This document shows positions 7,675 through 13,677 of a stretch of 24,584 nucleotides of DNA, piece by piece; positions within the stretch are counted from its first letter, which is position 1; every line of letters begins with the position of its first letter. A program made the translations under genes and the position numbers. Source of the DNA: a virus. The notes beneath the pieces were generated by a model. It searched no databases and was not told where the DNA came from. It saw nothing but the letters and a program-made list of their open reading frames with translations. The DNA lies in the IMG/VR virus record IMGVR_UViG_3300032144_000041, positions 1 to 24,584 of that record. One strand, 5' to 3'.

Positions 7675-7746
7675 TTTCTCAGATCGATGGGACGGCCTGG
7701 TTCGCCCCCGGTCCCCGGCCCCCGGCCCCCCAGGGGGTACCCGGCT

Positions 7747-7890
7747 GTTCAGTGGACATGCGGCACTGAACACTCGAGGAGCTGCACCTTCCGTTCAGTG
7801 GCGCGCGTTCAGCGCCGAGCTCGGGCACTGAACAGAAGACACTGAAGACTCGAGGAGCGTCACGGTCCGTTCAGTGGTCGGCGTTCAGTG
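7747..7890. repeat. GTTCAGTG/CACTGAAC site array in a duplicated unit
   Basis: Exact GTTCAGTG occurs at 7747, 7793, 7869 and 7883. Its complement CACTGAAC occurs at 7764 and 7826. One-mismatch copies occur at 7807 (GTTCAGCG) and 7840 (CACTGAAG). The segments 7764-7814 and 7840-7890 are imperfect direct repeats with a 76-base period, each CACTGAA-x-ACTCGAGGAG, then CCGTTCAGTG, then another site. An outlying exact copy lies at 7300 and a 7/8 copy at 5191. Clustered short sites in both orientations in a non-coding gap suggest iterons of an origin or operators of a phage regulator. Confidence 0.8.
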
Positions 7891-7944
7891 GCGGGCGAGC
7901 AGCGTCCCAAAAGGGCGAGCAATCTGCACGAGCAGCCCCCGGGA

Positions 7945-7961
7945 TAGGTGCAGTGCACCTA
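7945..7961. promoter_or_regulatory. Perfect inverted repeat, operator-like
   Basis: TAGGTGC-AGT-GCACCTA is a perfect 7-base inverted repeat about 100 bases before the first gene of the next cluster. A TAGATT (7971-7976) downstream could be a -10, but no clear -35 is seen. Dimeric repressor or activator binding is the simplest reading. Confidence 0.45.
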
Positions 7962-7996
7962 GTTCCGGGCTAGATTGAGTAGGCAGATAGGGTGAA

Positions 7997-8059
7997 GCGC
8001 GGCCGATTCCCGGCTCCGCTCTCCCACACCAGCCAACCAACCAGCCGGAGTTACCAGCC
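7997..8059 (+). promoter_or_regulatory. Structured leader 1 before 8060
   Basis: GCGG (7999-8002) pairs with CCGC (8016-8019), with an inner GCCG/CGGC pairing. AGCCAACCAACC and GGAGTTACCA then lead to the ATG. The AACCAACC and (G)GAGTTACCA elements closely match leader 4 (before 9575). A second hairpin is not evident here. It belongs to the leader family described in the findings. Confidence 0.5.
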
Positions 8060-8266
8060 ATGAACCGAACCACCACCACGATCGCCGCATGCAAGTCAGC
8101 GCTAGACGCTCTGATGTCCACCGGGCAAGCGCGGCGAGACGCAACCCAAGTGCTCGGCCGCGCTTCGGACGGCACTTGGGTTGCGCTGGGGGACACCTAC
8201 GACACCCGCGGGTGGCTTGCGCTCGCCTCCTACCTCGAGAGCCACCCGACTCCAGACACTTGGTGA
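8060..8266 (+). CDS. Hypothetical protein
   Basis: This encodes 68 aa. The N-terminal half is helical and Thr/Ala-rich, and the C-terminal half is GTWVALGDTYDTRGWLALA. GGAG lies nine bases before ATG. It is the first gene of the cluster whose members carry structured leaders. Overlapping frames in both directions were judged shadows because they lack ribosome sites. Its function is unknown. Confidence 0.65.
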   Translation: MNRTTTTIAACKSALDALMSTGQARRDATQVLGRASDGTWVALGDTYDTRGWLALASYLESHPTPDTW

Positions 8267-8349
8267 CTCTGAGCTTCCGCTAGGCGCCGTCAGCTCACGC
8301 TAGCGGCGCCCGGCGGGCACTCACGCCCGACCCAACAAGGTTACAGACA
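8267..8349 (+). promoter_or_regulatory. Structured leader 2 before 8350
   Basis: Hairpin A is GGCGCCG (8283-8289) with CGGCGCC (8304-8310). Hairpin B is CGGGC (8314-8318) with GCCCG (8325-8329), loop ACTCAC. CCAACAAGGTTACAGACA then precedes ATG, where AAGG serves as ribosome site. The whole gap between the two genes is taken up by this structure. Confidence 0.65.
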
Positions 8350-8892
8350 ATGCAGACCCGCCAATATCTCCCGTTCTCCACTTGGGCCGACGTTCTCACG
8401 CATGCGAGCGAAGGGCGCCGTATCCTCTATCACGCGCCGCTCGACTCGAGCCCGTGCGATGTGCGCGTGAAGCGCGTCTTTAAGAACGGGAAGATCCGAG
8501 TCAACCACATCATCAGCGGCGACTTCACGATCGACTCGGGCCACCTGGATCGGCTGCGCACCGTCCCGAATGCCAAGCCCGAGTTCAGCATGGGCGGCGC
8601 GCCCGCTGCGCTCATTACCAAGCTCTGTCGCGAGCAGTGCCCCGACGGCTATCCGATGGTTCTCAAGTCGCAGGGTGAGTGGCGCGTTCTCTCGGATGCT
8701 TGGAACCAGGGAATCGACGCTCACTTGGAAGCTCTCACCGAACGCTCTAGCGCCGATAGCTCGAGCGGCGCCGTCAACGTGCACCCCGACGAGTTGCACG
8801 TGCTCTTGCGCCGGCTGTTTGAGAGCGGCGACGACGCGGCGTGGTCACTCCGTTCGGACATTCTCTCGACCCTGGGTATCACCGAGTTCTGA
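8350..8892 (+). CDS. Hypothetical protein
   Basis: This encodes 180 aa. It starts with an aromatic-rich segment, then a beta-rich region (DVRVKRVFKNGKIRVNHI) and a C-terminal helical part (ELHVLLRRLFESGDDAAW). There is no membrane segment. The codon usage is somewhat less G/C-extreme than in the int operon. AAGG of the leader lies nine bases before ATG. I do not recognise the family. Confidence 0.72.
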   Translation: MQTRQYLPFSTWADVLTHASEGRRILYHAPLDSSPCDVRVKRVFKNGKIRVNHIISGDFTIDSGHLDRLRTVPNAKPEFSMGGAPAALITKLCREQCPDGYPMVLKSQGEWRVLSDAWNQGIDAHLEALTERSSADSSSGAVNVHPDELHVLLRRLFESGDDAAWSLRSDILSTLGITEF

Positions 8893-8965
8893 GCCTCCGC
8901 CCGCCGCGCTCACTACGGTAGGCGCGGCCAGCGGCAATTCAGCCGACACAACCAAGGTTACAGAC
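8893..8965 (+). promoter_or_regulatory. Structured leader 3 before 8966
   Basis: Hairpin A is GCCGCGC (8903-8909) with GCGCGGC (8922-8928). Hairpin B is CGGC (8932-8935) with GCCG (8942-8945), loop AATTCA. ACAACCAAGGTTACAGAC then precedes ATG. The last 17 bases before the start are almost identical to leader 2, while the hairpin A stem sequence differs and still pairs. Confidence 0.68.
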
Positions 8966-9502
8966 ATGCGCGGGACATTCGTCAAAGTGAGCGTCACCTA
9001 TGACGTGGTAACGGAAGAGAGCGTCGTCGACGGCGCTACGGCTGACAACGGCTGGATCGACCCCAAGACAGAGGCACGCCGTTCGCTAATGAACGGCCGC
9101 AAGCGGGACACCGCTCGCCACCTGCGTATGGCGCAAGCTGGCAAGCTCAACTGGCGCTTGCGTGACGCTATCGCGTTCATCAGCGCCCAGAATTGCGCGC
9201 ACCATGAGTCGTGCTGGACGCCCGAGAACAACCATTGCGGGCTGGGCGTCAGCGCAACTGACGCTTATGAGACTCACTCGACTGACGCTCAACCGGGCGT
9301 GCTCAGCATCAATTACGACCTGCATGTGCAGGGATTGTCTGCCGGCTCCTACGCTCGCCTAGCGCGTGTGTTGGCCAGCAACGGCGTCTACTTTGCCAAC
9401 ATGCGCGCGCCTCGAGTCAAGGCCTGCCGCGTCTGTCGCGGGACACACCAGCACCTATACGCCAGCGGCGATTCCTACGTGCACGCCGAGTGTAACGGCT
9501 GA
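8966..9502 (+). CDS. Conserved-type phage protein of unknown function
   Basis: This encodes 178 aa. The start KVSVTYDVVTEESVVDGATA resembles a widespread phage hypothetical family with a V-T-Y-x-I-V-T-x-E-S opening; this is recollection, not a search result. A TEARRSLMNGR segment follows. The C-terminus has CRVC (about 155-158) and a His/Cys tail (HLYASGDSYVHAEC) that may bind metal. ATG 8966 is set by the leader's AAGG. The open frame continues upstream to 8570, but that part overlaps the previous gene out of frame. Confidence 0.75.
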   Translation: MRGTFVKVSVTYDVVTEESVVDGATADNGWIDPKTEARRSLMNGRKRDTARHLRMAQAGKLNWRLRDAIAFISAQNCAHHESCWTPENNHCGLGVSATDAYETHSTDAQPGVLSINYDLHVQGLSAGSYARLARVLASNGVYFANMRAPRVKACRVCRGTHQHLYASGDSYVHAECNG

Positions 9503-9574
9503 CTTTCCCTTACGGCTCGCGAGCAATCGCGGTCCGTTGGGGCAATCCAGCCCAACCAACCGAGAGTTACCATC
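9503..9574 (+). promoter_or_regulatory. Structured leader 4 before 9575
   Basis: Hairpin A is ACGG (9512-9515) with CCGT (9534-9537), continued by CGCG (9518-9521) with CGCG (9528-9531). Hairpin B is GGGC (9540-9543) with GCCC (9550-9553), loop AATCCA, or alternatively TTGGG/CCCAA. CCAACCAACCGAGAGTTACC then precedes ATG, most like leader 1. Confidence 0.6.
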
Positions 9575-9928
9575 ATGCAACGTCCAGAATTCGAGGCTCG
9601 TTCGCAAGCCGGCCGCAACAGTTTCCTCTATCGCGAGGCCCTCGCGAACGATTACGTGGACTTCTCGTGCGAGGTCCGCTCGACTGGCGTGTTCTACGCC
9701 CGCCCGTTTCAGGACCGCGAAACGCAGCTGCGCTGCTACCTCTGCGAATCGCTGCTGACGGCGCTCGAGCATACCGACCCGCTAATCGTCGTGCGAGCGG
9801 CGGCGCAAGCGTTCGCGTATGCAGGGCGCCTCGAGGGTATGGGAACGACGCCCGGGCCCCGCCATTGCGACGCGCTGCTCGAGGTCCGTAATCGCCTCGA
9901 GGCAATGGTTCGCCCGGCCGCCGCCTGA
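9575..9928 (+). CDS. Hypothetical protein
   Basis: This encodes 117 aa with no membrane segment. It contains CYLCESLLTALEH (residues 54-66) and helical regions with alternating Ala and Leu. It has its own structured leader and no overlap with neighbours. The minus-strand frame covering the same bases is Arg-rich and rejected. The family is not recognised. Confidence 0.7.
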   Translation: MQRPEFEARSQAGRNSFLYREALANDYVDFSCEVRSTGVFYARPFQDRETQLRCYLCESLLTALEHTDPLIVVRAAAQAFAYAGRLEGMGTTPGPRHCDALLEVRNRLEAMVRPAAA

Positions 9929-9995
9929 TACCGGCTCCGCTCGCAACCCACGTTGCGAGCGCACCCGGCAATCACGCCGCAACCAAGGATACCCA
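9929..9995 (+). promoter_or_regulatory. Structured leader 5 before 9996
   Basis: Hairpin A is the strongest of the set: GCTCGCAAC (9939-9947) with GTTGCGAGC (9952-9960), nine perfect pairs and a CCAC loop. Hairpin B is CGGC (9966-9969) with GCCG (9976-9979), loop AATCAC. CAACCAAGGATACCCA then precedes ATG. Confidence 0.7.
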
Positions 9996-10214
9996 ATGAG
10001 CCATACCATAGACACCCTAGCCCGGCGGCAAGTCGCTTGCTTGCGCGATGAGGCGGCGACGGCCGGCGACGGCCCAACCCACGACGCATGCGAGCGCGTA
10101 CTGACGGCATACGACGCGCAAGCGTTCGGCTGGCCCTCGTTCCTCGAGTTCAACCCCGCACACGCTGGCGATATCGCCAGCATTCTCGCCGCTCTCAATG
10201 GGGGTGAGTCATGA
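9996..10214 (+). CDS. Hypothetical protein
   Basis: This encodes 72 aa, helical, ending HAGDIASILAALNGGES. The start is ATG 9996 after AAGG; the longer frame to 9819 overlaps the previous gene and is rejected. The next gene begins inside its stop (ATGA). The function is unknown. The segments SFLEFNP and ACLRDEA show no known motif. Confidence 0.68.
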   Translation: MSHTIDTLARRQVACLRDEAATAGDGPTHDACERVLTAYDAQAFGWPSFLEFNPAHAGDIASILAALNGGES

Positions 10215-10366
10215 CCCGTTTCATCGCTGGAATCGCCGTCGCCGTCGCCGTTCACTTGCTTGGCTGGCCTCGCATCGAGTCCGCGTTCCGCTCGCTCAAT
10301 GCGGGCGCCCAGCACGCTTACCACACCGCCGAGTCGCAGCTAAAGGCAAGCGAGGCGAGCGAATGA
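10211..10366 (+). CDS. Small single-pass membrane protein
   Basis: This encodes 51 aa. FIAGIAVAVAVHLLGW (residues 4-19) forms one membrane segment or signal anchor, followed by a polar helical tail (QHAYHTAESQLKASEASE). It is framed by ATGA overlaps on both sides, which strongly supports a real gene despite its size. It lies far from the endolysin, so a lysis role is possible but not indicated. Confidence 0.65.
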   Translation: MTRFIAGIAVAVAVHLLGWPRIESAFRSLNAGAQHAYHTAESQLKASEASE

Positions 10367-10698
10367 GCGCTCACTACTCGATCGACCGCGAGCAGATTCG
10401 CTCGCTCGAGCAGCTGCGGGCCTACTTCCCTGAGCCTGTTGCAGACGAGATGAACTTCTGTCTCTTCAGCACGTCCGGCGTGCACGGCTCCTATTGCACG
10501 ATAGAGGACGCCGAGAACGACCCGGACATCGGGCAAGTCACCGTGCTGGTGGTGCAGCCGCGCCGCGTGTTCATGGCCTATGGCAACGTGCCGGTGAACG
10601 CCGAAACGGCGCCCTATCTCAAGGCCCTGCGCGCGTCGTCACTCGCTGTGTTGCAGAGCATCGGTCTGCCATCGAAACGGACCCATCTCGCGCCCTGA
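10363..10698 (+). CDS. Hypothetical protein
   Basis: This encodes 111 aa starting in an ATGA overlap. It begins with SIDREQIRSLEQLRAYFPEP, then a beta-rich middle (IGQVTVLVVQPRRVFMAYG) and a C-terminal helix. There are no Cys pairs or membrane segments. I do not recognise the family. It is the last gene of a three-gene coupled set sharing leader 5. Confidence 0.7.
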   Translation: MSAHYSIDREQIRSLEQLRAYFPEPVADEMNFCLFSTSGVHGSYCTIEDAENDPDIGQVTVLVVQPRRVFMAYGNVPVNAETAPYLKALRASSLAVLQSIGLPSKRTHLAP

Positions 10699-10769
10699 CC
10701 CTCACTCCGCGCCGCTCACGGGAACGGCGCGGGGATGACGGCCAATGGCCCCAACCAAGGAACGAACGA
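10699..10769 (+). promoter_or_regulatory. Structured leader 6 before 10770
   Basis: Hairpin A is CCGCGCCG (10707-10714) with CGGCGCGG (10725-10732), loop CTCACGGGAA. Hairpin B is GGCC (10740-10743) with GGCC (10747-10750), loop AAT, possibly extended by GGGG/CCCC. CCAACCAAGGAACGAACGA then precedes ATG. The last part matches the AAAGGAACGAAC ribosome sites of the minus-strand operon. Confidence 0.65.
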
Positions 10770-11216
10770 ATGTCCGCTTTCATGTGCTCCGATCGACACC
10801 TCGCCGTGCTCGCCGCTTACGCCGTGCGCAACGTGCTCGAGACCGTGCCGTATGACCTCCGCTCGGAGCTCGAGCGGGACGGTTTCGAGCGTCGCCCGGG
10901 CGGGACGCTGCGCACCATCTCGCGCGTTGCCTCGATGCTGGCCAACGAGAACCTTGACAGCATCGCTCACCGATACCCGGGCGACCACACCGGCGAGAAG
11001 GAAGCATACGCGCGCTTCGATGTCCCCAAGAACGCGGAAACCGAGGCTCGCACGTTGCCCGCCCTCACCATCATCAAGGCTTGCCACTGCTACGCCTACC
11101 AGGCTTGCGAGCACCCGGGCTGGGAAGCGAGCGCGGCTCGCAAGCTCATTGACGCCGTCGAGGCGCACGCTGTGCGCCACTTGCCGGGCTACGACGCCGC
11201 CCCGTGGGGTCTCTGA
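10770..11216 (+). CDS. Hypothetical protein
   Basis: This encodes 148 aa, mainly helical, with a mid-protein acidic and basic mix and a Cys-His-Cys group (KACHCYAYQACEHPGW). The start is set by leader 6; upstream extension to 10494 runs over the previous gene. The next gene starts at its stop (TGATG). The function is unknown. Confidence 0.7.
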   Translation: MSAFMCSDRHLAVLAAYAVRNVLETVPYDLRSELERDGFERRPGGTLRTISRVASMLANENLDSIAHRYPGDHTGEKEAYARFDVPKNAETEARTLPALTIIKACHCYAYQACEHPGWEASAARKLIDAVEAHAVRHLPGYDAAPWGL

Positions 11217-11434
11217 TGTCCGCCCCGCTTTCCGTCCTGGTGCTGGCGGGCCTCGCCTGGCTCGCCTGGTACGGCCGGCACTACCAGCCCCCGAAACGGC
11301 CCCGCCGTCCGCCGGAACCGGGCCCCGTAGGGCAGGTTATCGGGGAGATGGTGGCTGGTGGCATCGGGCTCGTTGGCGCGCTGGGGGCGCTCCTGGTGCC
11401 CCTGGCTATCCTTGCTTGGCTGGTGTCGAGATGA
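11216..11434 (+). CDS. Small two-pass membrane protein
   Basis: This encodes 72 aa. Membrane segment 1 is LSVLVLAGLAWLAWYG (residues 5-20), followed by a basic, Pro-rich loop (QPPKRPRRPPEPGP). Segment 2 is GGIGLVGALGALLVPLAILA (about 50-69). The size and two-segment shape are compatible with a small holin, but it is distant from the endolysin and lies next to a regulator, so the role is open. It is coupled on both sides by start/stop overlaps. Confidence 0.68.
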   Translation: MSAPLSVLVLAGLAWLAWYGRHYQPPKRPRRPPEPGPVGQVIGEMVAGGIGLVGALGALLVPLAILAWLVSR

Positions 11435-12018
11435 GCCGCACCCTACGACCCAACTCGCTCGGCTCACTCATGCGCACCCTGCTCTCGATGCGAAACGAGA
11501 GCGTGGACCGCGTCCCGCCGGCACCTTGCCCCTACTGCGGCAAGGTGCTCGACGGCGCGAGCAATTCCAAGGCAGAGAAACCTAACCCCGGGGACCTATC
11601 GGTCTGCGTCTACTGCGCCGGACTCTGCCAGTTCACGGCCACGTTGGCTCTCGAGCGCCTACCCGCCGCCACTTTCGAGGCCTTGCCGGCAGACGACCGG
11701 GCCGCGCTCCGCGAGCACCAGGACGCCGTCCGGGCCATCTATGCGCGCCGTGTTGGCCCGAAGGGGGGAAGCGTGACACACCGTCTGCCCGCCAGGCCGT
11801 CGCCGGGGCAAGAGGCCGTGCTCGAGGCCGTGCGCGAGCTCGCGGCCGCCGGCGCCCGGGTGAGCGCCATCACCGTGAGCGAGCGCCTGGGTATCTCGCG
11901 CCAGCAGGCGGCGCGCCAGCTCTCCTTGCTCGAGCGCAAGGGTTTCGTTGCGGACATCCCCAAGGTCGTCCGCTCGGGGAACTGGGCGCTCACGAAAGCG
12001 GGCGAGCGCCTGGGGTGA
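11431..12018 (+). CDS. Zinc-ribbon plus winged helix-turn-helix protein
   Basis: This encodes 195 aa starting in an ATGA overlap. The N-terminal half has CPYCGK (about 33-38) and CVYCAGLC (about 59-66), a zinc ribbon. The C-terminal half is a MarR-like winged helix (ISRQQAARQLSLLERKGFVA, then a wing ending LTKAGERLG). The likely role is transcription control of phage genes. A longer frame reaching back to 10735 is rejected because it crosses three coupled genes. Confidence 0.75.
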   Translation: MSRTLRPNSLGSLMRTLLSMRNESVDRVPPAPCPYCGKVLDGASNSKAEKPNPGDLSVCVYCAGLCQFTATLALERLPAATFEALPADDRAALREHQDAVRAIYARRVGPKGGSVTHRLPARPSPGQEAVLEAVRELAAAGARVSAITVSERLGISRQQAARQLSLLERKGFVADIPKVVRSGNWALTKAGERLG

Positions 12019-12087
12019 GCCTTGCTCCGGGCGGTTGGCGCCGACCCTTGACGTTATCTCGTCAGCGGGCCGCCCAGAGCGAGGCTC
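12019..12087. terminator. Convergent gap with short hairpins, possible weak terminator
   Basis: The gap lies between the convergent ends of the regulator gene and ssb. It holds TGACG/CGTCA with a six-base loop near 12051-12066, and AGAGC-GAG-GCTCT (12076-12088) touching the ssb stop. Neither is followed by a real T-run on either strand, so intrinsic termination is plausible by position but not shown. Confidence 0.35.
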
Positions 12088-12507
12088 TCAAAACAGAATG
12101 TCGTCGTCCCCGTCGAACCCTGCCATGTTCGACGGGTCCTGGTCAGGCTCGCTCGAGGGGGCGGGCCGCGCGCCGCCCTTGCTGCTGCCCGATAGGATGA
12201 CGTTGCTCGCCACGACCTCCGTGCGATAGCGCTTCTCGCCGCCCTTCTCGTAGGAGCTGGCGCGCAAGCCCCCCTCGATGAATAGCCGATCGCCCTTGCG
12301 CACGATCTTGTTGAGACCCTCGGCGCGCTTGCCCCAGACGACGACCGAATGCCACTCGGTGCGCTCTTGCCGCGTGCGCTCCTTGTCGAGGTAGCTTTCG
12401 GTGGTTGCCAGCCGCAGCTTCAGGACGGCTTGCCCCCCGCTGGTCACGCGCAGCTCTGGGTCGGCGCCGAGGTTTCCGAGCAACATGACTTTATTAAGTC
12501 CATCCAT
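12088..12507 (-). CDS. ssb: Single-stranded DNA-binding protein
   Basis: This encodes 139 aa. It has the SSB OB-fold signature: LNKVMLLGNLGADPELR (4-20), a WHSVVVWGKRAE strand region (52-63), and a GDRLFIEGGLRASSYEKGG segment (72-90). It ends in an acidic tail FDGDDDILF, the SSB-type tip that recruits partner proteins. It would coat single strands during phage replication and recombination, and could work with the exonuclease-annealase fusion. The ribosome site AAAGGAG lies seven bases before ATG, directly after the HNH gene. Confidence 0.96.
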   Translation of the reverse strand: MDGLNKVMLLGNLGADPELRVTSGGQAVLKLRLATTESYLDKERTRQERTEWHSVVVWGKRAEGLNKIVRKGDRLFIEGGLRASSYEKGGEKRYRTEVVASNVILSGSSKGGARPAPSSEPDQDPSNMAGFDGDDDILF

Positions 12508-12519
12508 TGTCGGCTCCTT

Positions 12520-13101
12520 TCAGGCGACGTGACGCCACGTTCTACCGTCTCGTATCTGGCAGATGGTTTGAGGCGTCACGCTGAAGCGCCGCGCGACAGC
12601 AGAGGGGCCCTGTCCACCGGCAAGCGCCCCTCGTATCTCACGGACGTCGTTCGCGGCCAGCTTCGCCCCGCCAACATCCTCTCCGCGCAGCACGAGCGAC
12701 GGGTTACGCCTGCGCGAGTGCGCGTCGCCTCGCGGCATCTTCTCAGGATGCTCGAGCGGGAAGCATCGCCCGTGCCTCACCATGTCTGCCGCGTTGTCCG
12801 CCTGATCGCCGTAGTAGAGGTTGCCCAGCGTGTTGTTCCGCGGGTTGCCATCGCGATGCAGGACATTGGGCTTCCCCTCGGGAGGAAGCCCAATGAGGGC
12901 CATGGCAACGAGCCGATGCACGAGCATGTGCTTGCGCTTCCCGGCGCGCATGAGGGCCACCATCAGATGTCCGCATGCGCCGTTCCGCCATGGTTTCAGC
13001 TCTCTCTCGCGCCCGTACTTGGTTGAGTACACGTGCCCCGTGTCGTCCACGGAGTAACCAGGGAATCCTTCAAGCATCACGCGATTCAAGCCGTCCGCCA
13101 T
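12520..13101 (-). CDS. HNH homing endonuclease (NUMOD4/HNH)
   Basis: This encodes 193 aa. GFPGYSVDDTGHVYSTKYG (12-30) is a NUMOD4-type opening. VHRLVAMAL (61-69) with VLHRDGNPRNNTLGNLYYG (80-98) is the HNH nuclease. ANDVREIRG to PQTICQIRDGRTWRHV (150-192) is a DNA-binding helix-turn-helix. It would cut target DNA to spread itself. Its first residues MADGLNRVMLEG mimic the ssb start MDGLNKVMLLG, and the ribosome sites are near-copies, suggesting it inserted before ssb and captured ssb initiation sequence. A longer frame to 13200 is rejected as overlapping the upstream gene. Confidence 0.93.
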   Translation of the reverse strand: MADGLNRVMLEGFPGYSVDDTGHVYSTKYGRERELKPWRNGACGHLMVALMRAGKRKHMLVHRLVAMALIGLPPEGKPNVLHRDGNPRNNTLGNLYYGDQADNAADMVRHGRCFPLEHPEKMPRGDAHSRRRNPSLVLRGEDVGGAKLAANDVREIRGALAGGQGPSAVARRFSVTPQTICQIRDGRTWRHVA

Positions 13102-13111
13102 GTCGTTCCTT

Positions 13112-13324
13112 TCACGCGGCCGCGGGTGGTTCGGGTGGCGGCCGCCATAGGCGCATGTAGATACCAGGAACGGCGTCGCATGGGCCCGCGCACAGTTCAC
13201 ACGGCTGCCAGCGCTCGCCCGGCGTGAGCGTTTTGACGACGACTGGCGTCCGCTCGGGCCCTTCGAGCTTGCGAAAGCAGACGATGCAGACGGGGCAGCT
13301 CTGGAGCTTGCTCGCGCCTCTCAC
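13112..13324 (-). CDS. Small zinc-ribbon-like protein
   Basis: This encodes 70 aa from GTG in a GTGA overlap. CPVCIVC (residues 10-16) and CELC (42-45) are Cys pairs typical of a small treble-clef or ribbon. The Pro-rich end (WRPPPEPPAAA) carries the ribosome site of the HNH gene just after its stop. The function is unknown. Confidence 0.68.
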   Translation of the reverse strand: MRGASKLQSCPVCIVCFRKLEGPERTPVVVKTLTPGERWQPCELCAGPCDAVPGIYMRLWRPPPEPPAAA

Positions 13325-13677
13325 GGGTTGACGTACTCCCTTTCCGCGTCCCCGTCGGGACGGCGACGCCCGGTCTCGATATGCCGAACCCAGCCCTCGG
13401 GGTCACCTTGGCCGTCCCAGCCGATCGCGCCGCGCCAAGCGTCGTAGGTGTCGTGAAAGCAGTAGTTCGAGTGAAAGCCCATGTCATGCTCGTCCCTGCT
13501 CAGGCTGATGCGTAGGTTGCTGCCCAGCATCGCTTGCAGATAGAGCACTCGGCCATCATCGAGCGCGCGCTTGTAGAGCCACCAGTGCGCGCCCTCCTCT
13601 CGCCGCGCTGCCTCGAGATACTCCGCGATGCCAACGCGCATGGTCGTGAAGAGCTCTTCACCCAGCACTTCCCGCAT
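13321..13677 (-). CDS. Hypothetical protein
   Basis: This encodes 118 aa from ATG 13677, which overlaps the preceding stop (TGATG); GTG 13680 is equally placed. It starts with a helical region (TTMRVGIAEYLEAARREEG), and its second half is rich in Trp/His/Tyr (HDMGFHSNYCFHDTYDAW). I recognise no family. The opposite-strand frame is Arg/Cys-rich shadow. Confidence 0.68.
   Translation of the reverse strand: MREVLGEELFTTMRVGIAEYLEAARREEGAHWWLYKRALDDGRVLYLQAMLGSNLRISLSRDEHDMGFHSNYCFHDTYDAWRGAIGWDGQGDPEGWVRHIETGRRRPDGDAEREYVNP

Noticed and set aside
7700-7740. C/G-run hairpin as a terminator
   Set aside because: The CCCCC/GGGGG pairing near 7726-7737 has no T-run after it on either strand and may just reflect low complexity.
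6895-7773. Minus-strand frame across 6895-7773
   Set aside because: It overlaps two coupled plus-strand genes and has no ribosome site or recognisable motif.
7741-7900. CRISPR array
   Set aside because: The repeated units are short, occur in both orientations and have no regular spacers or cas genes nearby; iteron-like sites explain them better.
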